A stretch of DNA of 64,000 bases from Microglena sp. YARC. Lineage: Eukaryota > Chlorophyta > Chlorophyceae > Chlamydomonadales > Chlamydomonadaceae. Where the stretch lies: positions 24,427,707 to 24,491,706 of the forward strand of contig CM039463.1 of assembly GCA_022414725.1 (NCBI GenBank), in the 5' to 3' direction. Below the pieces are notes generated by a model. It was not told the origin of the DNA, searched no databases, and saw only the letters and a program-made list of their open reading frames with translations. The position numbers and the translations under genes were made by a program. How positions within the stretch are numbered: the first letter of the stretch is position 1; every line of letters starts with the position of its first letter. Shown piece by piece: positions 1-12,800 of this stretch.

Positions 1-1290
1 TGGACAAGGTGGAGCTTCCAAGCTTGAGGTGGAGCTGGCTGGATGTATTGGACTGAAATGGATAGGTTGATCTGGCTTCACTAGACTGTACTGCTAGTGT
101 GACACGTGGGATCTTGTTTGGATTGGTTTGCGTGGCATGGTGTCGCTCAAGCGTTCCTCCCAGCTCTTCCCTTTGGGTTTTATTGGCTGAACATTTAGGA
201 TTTTTCCCTCCTAGTTTTTTCCGGACTCTTTGTGTTTGAGTAATGTGTGCCTATGGCTGCCATGGCTATGACTAGCAGTCCTAGGTTTGGTTGTACCTGC
301 GTCAGAATTCGGTTCAGCCTTTCCGCAGGATAGCACTGCTATGTGAGCTCTTAATGGGATTTTCCAATTCTGGTTTACCCTTAATTCACCCGTGTTGGTA
401 AATTAGGTGGAGATAGATTGGGTAACCCGGGTCTTTTGAGGGATATTAATACAGGCCTGGTTTAGATTTTTGTGTAAAGTTGGAATATAATTTCTCACAA
501 GGTATTGTTTTCCCCCTTTCAAGGATTTATGGTAGAGACTATCCTTAATGCGATCTGTCTGGGTTTCGGTTTGGGTTGTTCCTAGAGCTATTGGGAGCTA
601 CTAGTCCTAGTGTCTTATAGGTCTGCCCCTAGTCCCACCGTGGGAGGTGCTACCGAGGCAGATCTTGAATACTTTAACTGATTTTGCTATTTGTCGCCTT
701 TGCTATTCTTGCACTTGCATGATTTGCATTTGCTGATTATTTGGTTGCGAGTTTTGCATTTAGGATTTTTCGTTTGATATGGATCTTTCCCCTTTCTGGT
801 TGGGCAAGTCTCCTTATCGTACATGCTCTGAGAGCGACGGATTGTTCCATCCTACACCTCCTTTTGGGGTTTTGTAGGTGTAATTTTCATTAGGAGGAGC
901 TACTTATAGGTGTAGCCCATCCACTTAACCATGTGGACATTTTGGATTCTGACTCGCCTGTCTGGATCTGCCCCCCTCGGCATTACTTGGCGTTTCTGAA
1001 CATTTCTTTTGTTCTGGGCCTGCTATTCTTCTGGTTTGTTTTTATTTCGCTTCATTCTGAGGAATGTTTGGTAGAAGCTCTTGGATACGGTGTTTGGTTA
1101 TTTAAATATAACATAGCTTTGGTTACATGGTGTATTTCTTCCTTACTTCTGAGGTGGAGTCACTAGTGTTTATCTTTTATATTTCTCTTTTTACTTCAAC
1201 AGGTGGAGTTTTACAGTTCTTCGTTTTCTTAGTTAGATGTCGGTTACGGAGCTAAGTTTTATTACAGGTCACCTGACTAGGTGGAGTGTT
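1..1290. other. T-rich noncoding block, possible copia 3' tail (copy 1)
   Basis: No convincing coding frame is visible. The block is T-rich and contains several AGGTGGAG purine words, near 1151, 1200 and 1280. The intact copia elements in this window have the same word just before their 3' LTR. The second copy (from 53974) is preceded by a decayed copia pol remnant on the same strand, so this may be the 3' noncoding part of an old element. That link is inference; no LTR was identified. About nine substitutions separate the two copies over the first 1.3 kb. Confidence 0.4.
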
Positions 1291-1569
1291 AGAGTTCGGT
1301 GACCAGTAAGTCAGTCTCGCTGTCTGTGGCGTGTCCACGCGTGTGAACACGTGGACTCAGCCGCAGGTCTTAGCCGTAACCTCATTTGTGAGAACCTTCC
1401 AGGGGTGCCTTAGCGGCGCCCCTTGCTTTAATTATTGCCTAAGTTAAACTATCTCTGTCCATCTCTCCACCCATTCAAACACCAAAAATGCTCATCTTGT
1501 AGTGCTATAGTGAAATCGTCAGCCATCTACAACTCTCAAGAATCTCTGAAGAGACTAAACCGGCTGAAT

Positions 1570-2240
1570 ATGTGCAGGCAAGGCTACCATATTCCAAACC
1601 GAGGAGTGTGGGATTACAGGGTCTCGGCCTCCTGATTGCCCAGCTCCTTCAGGAGTCACACATACTCCTACACCTGTTGCCCCACCCCAACCGGGAGCAA
1701 CTGTGCTCGTGGAGTCGTGGGTTATAACATCTCGGACACTTCGGCCGTGTCCTCAACTACCCTATCCTACTCTGAAGTGCGACTATCAAGAGCATGCAAG
1801 GTAGCCCTCAGAGGCACATCATGCAGAGCTACAATAGGCCCGGGAGCAACCCCGGAATTTACTGCCAGCCCTTGCCTCGGACTTATCCCAAAACCACCAG
1901 CTTAACATGTGCAGTCAAAGCTACCCAATGCCAAGCCGGTGTGGCTGGGAGTGTAGGGTCTCGGCCTCCTGACTGCCCAGCCCCTAAGGGGTGATAACTT
2001 CCCCTACACCAATTGCCCCACTCCAACCAAGGGCAACTGTGCTCGTGGGGGACAAATCTCAATCGCTTCGGCTGTGTCCTCAACTATCCTCCTCCCGTCC
2101 GAAGCACGACTATCAGACAATCAAGGGGAAGCCAACAGAGTAACATCATGCAAGTCTCCAATAGGCTCGGGAGCAACCCCGGAATTTACTAGACGACTCC
2201 GACTCGGATCTCCCAAGGACACGTACTTTGCCTAGGTTGC
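1570..2240 (+). repeat. Two-unit direct repeat, about 340 bp each
   Basis: The stretch from about 1573 recurs from about 1912. Both units run through GGTCTCGGCCTCCTGA, a TGCCCCAC word, an AACTGTGCTCGTGG word, GGAGCAACCCCGGAATTTAC and the same order of spacer sequence. Short open frames cross it in several phases, but none is preserved in both units, so I read it as a noncoding repeat. It is repeated at 55543-56213. Confidence 0.6.
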
Positions 2241-2610
2241 GATACTCTTGGCTTAGGTTACCTCACTCTCACAGAGGCCCAGAGCCTGGGGGGGTGGGGG
2301 GGCTGGGGCCTGGGTTCGAATCCGATTAGTATGCGCCCAGTTGCCCCATAGCACGGTTGGACAACCGGTAATTAGAGGCAGATGCTGTGATATTCTGAGA
2401 CTCCAAGAATCAATCGTCACAAGATATGTAGAAGAGAGCGAGGTAGTCGCACTGAGTCGATGAAATGATATACTAAGGTAGTCTGTAGTGCACAGTACTG
2501 CTGACGGCAGGAAACTCGGGCCCGGGTAGTAACCGGCCCGCTCTTTGCCTACTCAGATAGAAACATATAAGTCGTCTATAACAAATGCTGAGCAGCCCGG
2601 AGTTGGCATA
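2241..2610. other. No gene seen; isolated tRNA B-box-like word
   Basis: No coding sequence is supported. At 2313-2323 there is GGTTCGAATCC, a perfect match to the RNA polymerase III B box. No A box or cloverleaf is visible upstream, where the sequence is a G-rich run. It could be the remains of a tRNA-derived repeat or chance. Confidence 0.3.
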
Positions 2611-2780
2611 CATTACATTACATTACATTACATTACATTACATTACATTACATTACATTACATTACATTACATTACATTACATTACATTACATTACATTA
2701 CATTACATTACATTACATTACATTACATTACATTACATTACATTACATTACATTACATTACATTACATTACATTACATTA
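2611..2780. repeat. CATTA pentanucleotide microsatellite, 34 units
   Basis: An uninterrupted CATTA array of 170 bp. The duplicate at 56585-56769 has 37 units, one of them CATCA. Long open frames across it (repeated Tyr-Ile-Thr-Leu-His) are artefacts of a 5-bp repeat without stops. Confidence 0.97.
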
Positions 2781-3698
<918 letters not shown>

Positions 3699-4217
3699 AA
3701 ATTTTCCTAGTGCCCTACTAGAATTCAAATGTGCCCATGGCTTGACAGAGACAATGGGGACTGATGAGCACCATGAACAAAAAATAAACGAAAAAACAAC
3801 CATATAAGTGCCAACCTGTCTGGTGAAAAACGTGTTGACAACCCAAGAAACGCAGACTTGTACAAAGTGTCAGCCTATTTACATAATGCATGCAGCGCAT
3901 GCAGGGTTGCTGTCCTATGCAAAAACGTGCCCAAGACCCCCCAAATAGCAATGATAAGAATCTATTTACTACTAAATCCATCCTCACGGTGACTATAGCT
4001 AGCTCCGGCTTACGCTATGGTGTCCTTAACTTCACGTCCTGTGAGTAACTGTATTACACAGATATAACAATTTCAATTACATCCATCCTAGTTGACTCCT
4101 AAGAGTCAACACAAGTCCAAGCTTTTAAATGTCTTTTAAATGGGCTTTGCGCAAATCCCCATTTTAAATACATATTTTAATCGCAGCTATATATAGCTGC
4201 ACTTCGACATAATCATA
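3699..4217. other. Dispersed-repeat fragment and noncoding DNA
   Basis: From about 3703 the sequence TTTTCCTAGTGCCCTACTAG and following bases (CAAATGTGCCC, GCTTGA) are related to 22330-22380 and to the second copies at about 57711 and 62726, so this is a small dispersed repeat family. The rest is noncoding as far as I can see. Confidence 0.45.
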
Positions 4218-4365
4218 ACATCAGCCGCGCTAACAGGATTACACCCGCGACATCAGCCGCGACATCAGCCGCGACATCAGCCGCGCTAACAGGATTACAC
4301 CTGCGACATCAGCCGCGACATCAGCCGCGCTAACAGGATTACAGCCGCGATAACAGGTTTTACCC
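4218..4365. repeat. Short minisatellite based on ACATCAGCCGCG
   Basis: ACATCAGCCGCG and CTAACAGGATTACA words alternate several times. The array is conserved at 58226-58360. Confidence 0.75.
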
Positions 4366-4693
4366 GCACTTGAAAATGGGACTTATTATTGTAACATTTT
4401 ATTTAAAGTGTGGCTAAAGCCACACTTGCATTACCAGGCTTTTCTGTCGAATCGACTGCAGGGAGTCTACACAAGTCCAAGCTTGATTTATGGTTTTCAA
4501 CACTCTAACATATGACATTGCACCTGTGCTCATGCCTCAGGTCTAGTCCATCCCACTCCCCCTAAGACAGAGACATGCTATTCTAATGCACTATCCTAAA
4601 ACAGAGACATAATATTCTAAGCCAAGCCATGGAAATTTGCTGCAGCCAAGTATTTTGCTCCAGCCAAGAGTATGTAAGAGAAACAACCTCTCG
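4366..4693. other. No gene seen
   Basis: Contains a small inverted repeat, GTGTGGCTAAAGCCACAC, near 4410, and repeated ACAGAGACAT words near 4565 and 4602. No coding sequence is supported. Confidence 0.35.
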
Positions 4694-5072
4694 TCAGCTC
4701 CACATTATTTAGTGATGGAAGCGCTGTTTCTTTTGTGGGCTATACATGGCAGCTTCCAGGGAGCTCCACATTTAGTGATGGGAGCGCTGTTTCTTTTGTG
4801 GGCTATACATGGCAGCTTCCAGGGAGCTCCACATTTAGTGATGGGAGCGCTGTTTCTTTTGTGGGCTATACATGGCAGCTTCCAGGGAGCATATAGTGAT
4901 GGGAGCGCTTTTATTTTTTTACTATACATGGCAGCTTACAGGCAGCTCCACATATAGTGATGGGAGCGTTTTTTTTTTTTACTATACATAGCAGCTTCCA
5001 GGCAGCTCCACATATAGTAATGGGAGCGCTGTTTCTTTTTGGGGCTATACATGGCAGCTTCCAGGCAGCTCC
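4694..5072. repeat. About 63-bp minisatellite, 6-7 units
   Basis: Units share GGGAGCGCTGTTTCTTTTG, GGCTATACATGGCAGCTTCC and AGCTCCACAT. Later units are diverged and have poly-T tracts. The array is conserved at 58692-59070. Open frames across it on both strands reflect a period divisible by three. Confidence 0.85.
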
Positions 5073-5708
5073 GCTAGCCAGCCACTGGGTCAAGCGCAGA
5101 GCTTGCAGCACCATTGGAACGCCTGCCATGCCAGCCTTCAGACACACCAGCTAGATTCAGGTTTGTCCCAAGTATGGGGAAAGGAGCTGTCTAGAATCTA
5201 CTACGCGTAGCCCCAAAAAGAAACAGTAGATGGGAGAGAGAAACAGAGGCCAACATGACAAGTCCTTTGCAGCGTCGCATGCGACGCTAGAAATTGGCGG
5301 AGAGTGTTCGCGTCGGAGCATCAGGTGGCAACGGAAGCGAGTAAGTTACGAGACTGTTGACATGCCAGGCTTTGTCTCGGTCAGACGGGCGGACACATAT
5401 GGACAAACGGGTAACCCTTGAAGAGGGGAGTCCGCCAACAAGCCACCTTCAGTAGTATCCTAATGATCTGAAGTCAATACGAGCAGCTGTGTATAATGAT
5501 CCTATTTTGATGGTGGTTGCCCCCAGTGAAAGCAAACGGGCTGGCCCCCTCAACCTCACGCCTTGTAATAAGGCATACTATTTATTTATGTATTTATGAT
5601 ATTTTGACACAGTTCCCCCACCAGACAAATGCCAATGCATTTAGCTTCCACCCCCCAACTCATCCACCCCCCAACTCACCCACCTCATCCACCCCCCAGA
5701 CACATAAC
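5073..5708. other. No confirmed gene; C-rich tail at the 14-kb junction
   Basis: A 63-codon open frame at 5230-5421 is present in both copies, but nothing else supports it. From 5640 the sequence is a C-rich CCACCCCCCAACTCAT repeat that runs to the junction. The copies at 5709 and 59709 diverge completely immediately after CACATAACAA. Confidence 0.4.
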
Positions 5709-6230
5709 AAAGAGACTATTCCCTTCAATTTCAATTGTAACATTGATTTGCCCGTTTGGAGAGAGAGAAAGTATTGGAATACAAAATCAATTGTAGAGGA
5801 CAGTCAAGAGGAAGGTGAAAGCTGTTTACAAAGTCTTGAACGCATTGCTCATAATTATTTATCTCACAACTCACAACTCAACAGTTCAAAATTACAACTT
5901 AGTACTTACGACTCCGAAATCTGTACTTATGTGTACCTCATAATTTATAACTCACAACTCAGAACTTATATGTACCTTATACAAGTCAGAACTAATAACT
6001 CCTAACTCAGGACTTATTATTCATAATTTCATACCTCATAAGCTCATTATGTACATAACACAAATTTAAATCCTGAAATCTGCAACCTGCCATCCTAGAA
6101 TCCTGAAATCACTCAAAATGTGTGTTGGATGGTGCAAACAAGTACACTCGTGAAACTTGTGCACAATGCTAATGTTGCACTGCTGCCAACAAGTCCATTG
6201 GTGCTAACTTCTGCACTTAGTGCTGACAGA
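5709..6230. other. Left edge of 14-kb segment, AT-rich with short repeats
   Basis: AT-rich with recurring ACAACTCA, AACTTAT and ATGTACCT words between about 5860 and 6060. No exon was recognised. It lies 3' of the leftward gene, so it may hold that gene's 3' UTR and the element end. Confidence 0.4.
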
Positions 6231-6843
6231 TCATGTGCTAACTGACTCGTCTTGCTCTGGGAACAAGTTGGCACGCAACCCAACGAGGGCTAAATCTAAC
6301 TTCTTGGTCCTCATCAGCCCTTTTACTGTTCCTGCACTGATGCAGCTTTCCAGAACCTTCTCCTTGCAGGCCTCGAACTCGTCCTCAGGCCAATCTGCGG
6401 CTTTCTTCTCGCGATATGTCTGGAGACACGTCTCTAGCTTTTGCATCATTTCCTCACTGGGCTCAGCAGGGTTGTCGCGAAACTCTGCGTCAATGTCTTC
6501 CTGAACCAGTACCGCCGTCCTCACCCTTGTTTCATCATCTGCATCAGTACAGGCTTCGAGACGTGATAGAATAGCCTGCTCCGTTTTTGCAAACATGTTC
6601 AAACGCCATGCAGAAGCCCCAAGCTTCTGAGTGATACAGTCCAAGCCAATGGCGTTCCTCTTCTCTAGCAAAGCCGCTAGCATGCCCGAGGCATCGCCAG
6701 CTTGCATGCACATCACATAGTTGCCAACGGAGCTAAGCTCCCGCACAAAGTGACGGAATTCGGCGACACTTCTCCTGCGGTATCCAACTTGTTTGGGACT
6801 CATCGAGCAGCCGCTAATGTCGGGGCGTCCAATGGCACTTTTC
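6231..6843 (-). CDS. Last exon: methyltransferase motif X/I-like region
   Basis: It reads RPDISGCSMSPKQVGY, then VRELSSVGNYVMCMQAGDAS and GMLAALLEKRNAIGLDCITQ, then GASAWRLNMF. In the beta-class enzymes this position carries 'pGdlVlDpFxGsGTt.iAA...gR..iGiD', so the layout matches but FxGxGT is replaced by QAGDASG (6684-6704). The C-terminal 150 residues are helical and charged (DADDETRVRTAVLVQEDI, QKLETCLQTYREKK). The stop TGA is at 6231-6233. Confidence 0.5.
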
Positions 6844-9800
6844 TGTGCGTCAATAGGCGGTAGGAAAGACCGTGATGGCAGCGGCAAGACCAGAAGAAGA
6901 AATGGAAGCTTTCGAGGACGGGCCCGCTTGTCCCGCACCTTGATGCAAGATCCCAGAGATGGCGATGCTGGTGGAATGTGTCTTGAAGTCTGGCCCCATG
7001 CGTGTAATGTGGGTAAGGCGAATGTCAGCCACGCCAGCTTCTCTGAAAGCCACAAGGAACCTGCTGCCTTCCTCTTGGTTGGTGTACACGACCACATGGC
7101 ACACTGAGGCAAACTTCCGATTCTGGCCTGCTAAGTTCCGCAGCATGTCGATCACATCAGTCGAACTCCAAGAGTCTTCATCGACGAGCCACAAAGGTCC
7201 CTTTTCATCGCCAATGAGACAGGGGTCGATGATCACCAAGTCGATCAGTTTGCCAGGCACCTGCAAGAGTAAACGAAATATGTACAAGTCAGTTAGATTA
7301 TGGGTTGGAAGACAAGTTGAACAACGTGATGCTCCCGACTGTGATCGGAAGGATTATGTGTAATGGATTTTTGAAGTGGTGAAAAGACATGCTTAACACA
7401 TCATCCTCCCGATTATGATCGGGAGCGTCAACTTTTCAACTTGTAGTCTATCATTTTAAACATCTACGCACCTTACGGATTTCATCACACTGGAATGTTT
7501 TCGCCTTCATGTTGTAAAGGTGCGCGCTGACTGTTGCCGTCTCTAGCTGGACCCGACCTGCTCCAATCTGGTGGTCAGCGTCCATGAACACTGCTGTAGC
7601 TGCCGACATCAGGTGTGGATACATCTGTCCACCATCGTAGAGACGGAAAAAGCGTTCGGAAGGCTCTCCCCTTTTCCACACTGGCAAATCACCGTACTTT
7701 ACTGCCAATGACAACAAGACCTCCTCTGTCAGGTTCAACATCGGAATCCCTGCTGCTCCATCTTTCCTCCGCCTTGTTAAGTCCATGACGAGGAAACCCA
7801 CGACTCCCCTGATGGTGTTCAACGCATCGAGATGGATACTGCGAGGCGGAATGGGGTGTGCGAAAAGCAGTTCACGGCAGGCCTCGAGGAACTTGGACAT
7901 ATCATCACAGATTGGTTGTTGGAGGCCGTCTGTCGCCATTGGGTACTCCTGGTCAGGCTGAACTAGCAACTACATGTCGTCAATGCTAGCGGCCAGGGTA
8001 CTGATAATCTGTGCCTGGTTTTTTTGCTGGACCCTTGTCCTGATCACAGAAAACCACCTGTCGAGAAGCTGGTTTAGCGCTTCCTTGTCTGTCGCGAAAC
8101 TCAGCAGACCTCCCACTTGCGTGACCTCGGTGATGGTTAGCTTGGGCATCAAAACTTCATCCCTAGGTGGTATACCATACCAATCCCTTCTCTGGGCGGT
8201 ATAGTCCCTCAGCCACCCGGAGAAGACCTGATGTGCGGGAATCGAAGCATCGGATCGAATGCCCCCGATCAAGATTTCAGAAGCTGCCTTGCTGCTGAAG
8301 GCGATGCCACCCAGCGGAAGGGGTTTGTTGGTAACGGCGGGTTCCGCGTTATTGCCCAAGAAGGCGTGCATGTGCGTGAAGCCCTTTGCCTCAAGGTCAA
8401 GCGGCGAACCAGAATTGAAGCGTAACTTCAAGTCGTCACGAAAGGACACAGGCGAGACATTGTGTTGCTTGAGAAGCCTGTCGATGATGTAGATGACGAA
8501 GCCCGCTGACACTTCTGTCTTGTAATGAACCAACGAAGCCTTGTATGCCGATGCAAACGTCTGCGAATAAAAGAGTTTTCTTGTCATGATAACGATCATA
8601 CTAGGAAGCATCTCCCGATCATAATCGCAGCATCATCCAATGCAAGAAGGGATTCGCCGTCAATAACTAGATATGGCACACGCACAGTCTTCCCGATCAT
8701 ACTCGGCAGCATCGTCCAAAGCGAGAAGTGAATTTATGTCAATAACGAGACATGGCACACCCACAGTCCTCCCGATCATACTCGGAAGCATCGTCCAATG
8801 CGAGAAGTGAATCGCTGTCAATAACGAAAAATGGCACACCACCGTACTTCATCACAATCATCCCGATCATGTCTGAAAATAACTTAATATACAACATGAA
8901 CCTACCGCGGTAGTGAACGCGACATTGTCCACTTCGTCCTTGATTTTGAAAGCTTCATACTCGTGGACATACAAGTCGTCGGTCACGGACTTCAGGAAGA
9001 ACTTCAGCTCTCCAGGTGGCAGCTTCATAGTTTCCTTCATGTCCTCAACGAGGACCGACCTCATCTTGTCCTTAGCCTTTCCCTTAGCCCTTTTCCCATG
9101 GGATCCAGGTGCAGCTTCCTCGTCGTCCCCCCTCCTCTTCCTCCTCATCGTTTGGCGGAGGCGGAGGCTCCACGTTCTGTAGGCGCTCAACAAGGTGGTC
9201 GGCGCCGATCTTCTCCCGGTCGTCCATAGAGGACATGATCAGGAAAGCCTTCTTGTAGGACTCTTCGTCCAAGCTCACGACTTTGAAGCGTGGCACGGTG
9301 GCACCCCCCTGGCTAGCAACAGCCTTCGTCAACTTCTCGTCCCCGGTGACACACAGAGTTTTGAAGTTGTTGTACTGGTCTGACTGATGCCCCTTCTCAG
9401 TCCGAGCGGGACAGCCTGCCTGAAGGTACAATTCACGCCACAGGAAGGTAGAAACCAAAAATGGCTGAGAGTCGTACCCCTCAGTCGACTGGCCGCTTGT
9501 GTTGTCCAAAAGGGAAAGGAGGCGAGCGTTCTGAAGCTTCTCGTCGTACGTGGCACCCTCCACCTCTGACAACCGGTACACGAAGCAATTGCGCAGAGGA
9601 ATTTCACCAGGGCGGTCTGCTGCCCACTTGATGAAGGCTTGGGAGCTGTGGTACCCTCCGATGATCCATGGCTCGCCAAACTCCCCTTTCACATTGGAGA
9701 TGTTGTTGAACGTCTGTTCCAGCCTGCTTGGATCAATATTAGCCCAACCTGGAGATGCATTCTTCAGGTCCTTGCTGATGTCCATGAACAATACCTTCCC

Positions 9801-12800
9801 AGTGGCCATTGTGGTTTTCAAAAAATTGAGGAGTTGATCGACTCGAACAGGGTCCAACACACGGATTCTGACAGGTAGCTTTGGAGGGAGGAACTTCGTG
9901 CAGTCCAATGAATGCTCTCAACCAAAATGCTTGTCGGTCAGGAAAGCCTTAGCCTTAGCCAAATCACCTTTGATGTTTCCAATGCTGTCCCCTTTCTTCT
10001 CTCCTGCCGGTGATCTCTTCGCCTTCGTCATAGTCTTCTTCTGAGAACCAGGCTGACCGCGACCTCTTTTCTTAGGAGCGGTTTTGGGTGCATCATCGTC
10101 GTCAGATGGCCCGGGCACAGTGTCGACAGAACTTCTTGAGTTCAAGTCTGAATCCTCCTCCAAGGAATGAATCTTGTGTTCGGGTACAGGATTTTGTTTC
10201 TTTGCGGCTGGTGCATTGTCTGCAGCCTGCGACGCAGCACGCTTGCCTTTGCCCTCGTGTCCAGCAGGGTTCTTCTTGGGATCAGCAAACCTGAAGGGAT
10301 TGATAAAACATATTTGACTTAGTGAGGGGTCAGAACATTGAACATCCAGTGTCTCCCGACTATGGTCGGGAGCATTGACATAGTTGATTACAGAAAAATT
10401 GCGGAATATTAAACATTGAATATCCAGTGTCCTGCCGATTATACTCGGGAGCATAGACATAGTTGATTGGTAAATTATTGCGGCAGATTGAAGATTGGAC
10501 ATCAAGTGTCCTGCCGATTATACTTGTAAGATTGCGGAAGATTAAACATTGAACATCCGATGTCCTCCCGACTATAATCGGGAGCATTGACTTAGTTGAT
10601 TAGTAAATTACTGCGGGAGATTGGAGATTGAACATCCAGTGTCCTGCCGATTATACTCGTGAGCATTGACATACTTGTTTAGTGAGTGATTGCGGAAGTT
10701 TGAGCATTGAACATCCAGTGTCCTCCCGACTATAATCGGGAGCATTGACTTAGTTAATTAGATAAGATTGCGGAAGATTGAACATTGATCATCCGATGTC
10801 CTCCGGACTATACTCGGGAGCTTTGACATAGTTGATTGGTAAATTATTGCGGAAGATTGAAGATTGAACATCCAGTGTCCTGCCGATTATACTCGGCAGC
10901 ATTTACATACTTGATTAGTGAATGATTGCTGAAGTTTGAGCATTGAACATCCAGTGTCCTGCCGATTATACTCGGGAGCATTGACATCCTTGATTAGTGA
11001 ATGATTGCGGAAGTTTGAGCATTGAACATCCAGTGTCCTCCCGACTATAATCGGGAGCATTGACTTAGTTGATTAGAAAAGATTGCGGAAGATTGAACAT
11101 TGAACATCCGATGTCCTCCAGACTATACTCGGGAGCTTTGACATAGTTAATTGGTAAATTATTGCGGAAGGTTGAAGATTGAACATCCAGTGTCCTGCCG
11201 ATTATACTCGGGAGCATTGACATAGTTGATTGGTAAATTATTGCTGCAGATTGAGCATTGAACATCCAGAGTCCTGCCGATTATACTCGGGAGCATTGAC
11301 ATACTTGATAAGTGAATGATTGCGGAAGTTTGAGCATTGAACATCCAGTGTCCTCCCGACTATAATCGGGAGCATTGACTTAGTTGATTAGAAAAGATTG
11401 CGGAAGATTGAACATGGAACATCCGATGTCCTCCAGACTATACTCGGGAGCTTTGACATAGTTGATTGGTAAATTATTGCGGAAGGTTGAAGATTGAACA
11501 TCCAGTGTCCTGCCGATTATACTCGGGAGCATTGACATAGTTGATTGGTAAATTATTGCTGCAGATTGAGCATTGAACATCCAGAGTCCTGCCGATTATA
11601 CTCGGGAGCATTGACATACTTGATTAGTGAATGATTGCGGAAGTTTGAGCATTGAACATCCAGTGTCCTCCCGACTATAATCGGGAGCATTGACTTAGTT
11701 GATTAGATAAGATTGCGGAAGATTGAACATTGAACATCCGATGTCCTCCCGACTATACTCGGGAGCTTTGACATAGTTGATTGGTAAATTATTGCGGAAG
11801 GTTGAAGATTGAACATCCAGTGTCCTGCCGATTATACTCGGGAGCATCGACATAGTTGATTGGTAAATTATTACTGCAGATTGAGCATTGAACATCCAGA
11901 GTCCTGCCGATTATACTCGGGAGCATTGACATACTTGATTAGTGAATGATTGCGGAAGTTTGAGCATTGAACATCCAGTGTCCTCCCGACTATAATCGGG
12001 AGCATTGACTTAGTCGATTAGATAAGATTGCGGAAGATTGAACATTGGACATCCGATGTCCTCCCGACTATAATCGGAACGCCCAAGGAGGACCGTATTC
12101 AAAATCAGTGACGCGCGTGTTTAAGTTGATGCGATCAACATGACTACGATGCAGGGAACAGACTTGACTGCAATGGTTCATTCACGCAAACGAGTGATCG
12201 ATTGCGAAAGGAGAACAACAAAACGCCCAAGGAGGACCGAAGTCCTCCCGACTATAACCGGAACGCCCAAGGAGGACGGTATTCAAAATCAGTGACGCGC
12301 GTGTTTAAGTTGATGCGATCGACATGACTACGATGCAGGGAATAGACTTGACTGCAATGTTTCATTCACGCTAAACGAGAGATCGATTGCGAAAGGAGAT
12401 AACAATTTGAATACGATGAACTTACAAAGTTGTCGGGGATCTGCCCTCTTCGTTGATTGTAGTGGGCTGATCTCGTCGCTTCCTTCCTGCCTTCTTCGCG
12501 GAGCCTGAAGGAAATGGAAAGAGTGCAGAAGTTACGCAATATCCTATCGAATTTTGAAAGCGGCAGTTGCGGTCAGGACACAATGGTTGTTTTCGAACGG
12601 TGTACATCTCACAGCGTACGTAATATTCAAAATGTACCTGTCAGATTTGAAAATTCGACCTGAGCCGTGGTGCACCAGTACAGTCCGTTCGATTGCTCTC
12701 TTACCGGCGTCAGGTGAAGGCTCTTTTTGTAAAGATCGAGGTGACCTCCTGTCGCCAGGACCAAAGTCCTTGAAATCGTTCCCGAGCTTTCCTTCGCATG

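Noticed and set aside
5230..5421. 63-codon frame conserved in both duplicates
   Set aside because: Conservation only reflects the recent duplication of the whole block. No splice signals, homology or codon bias support it.
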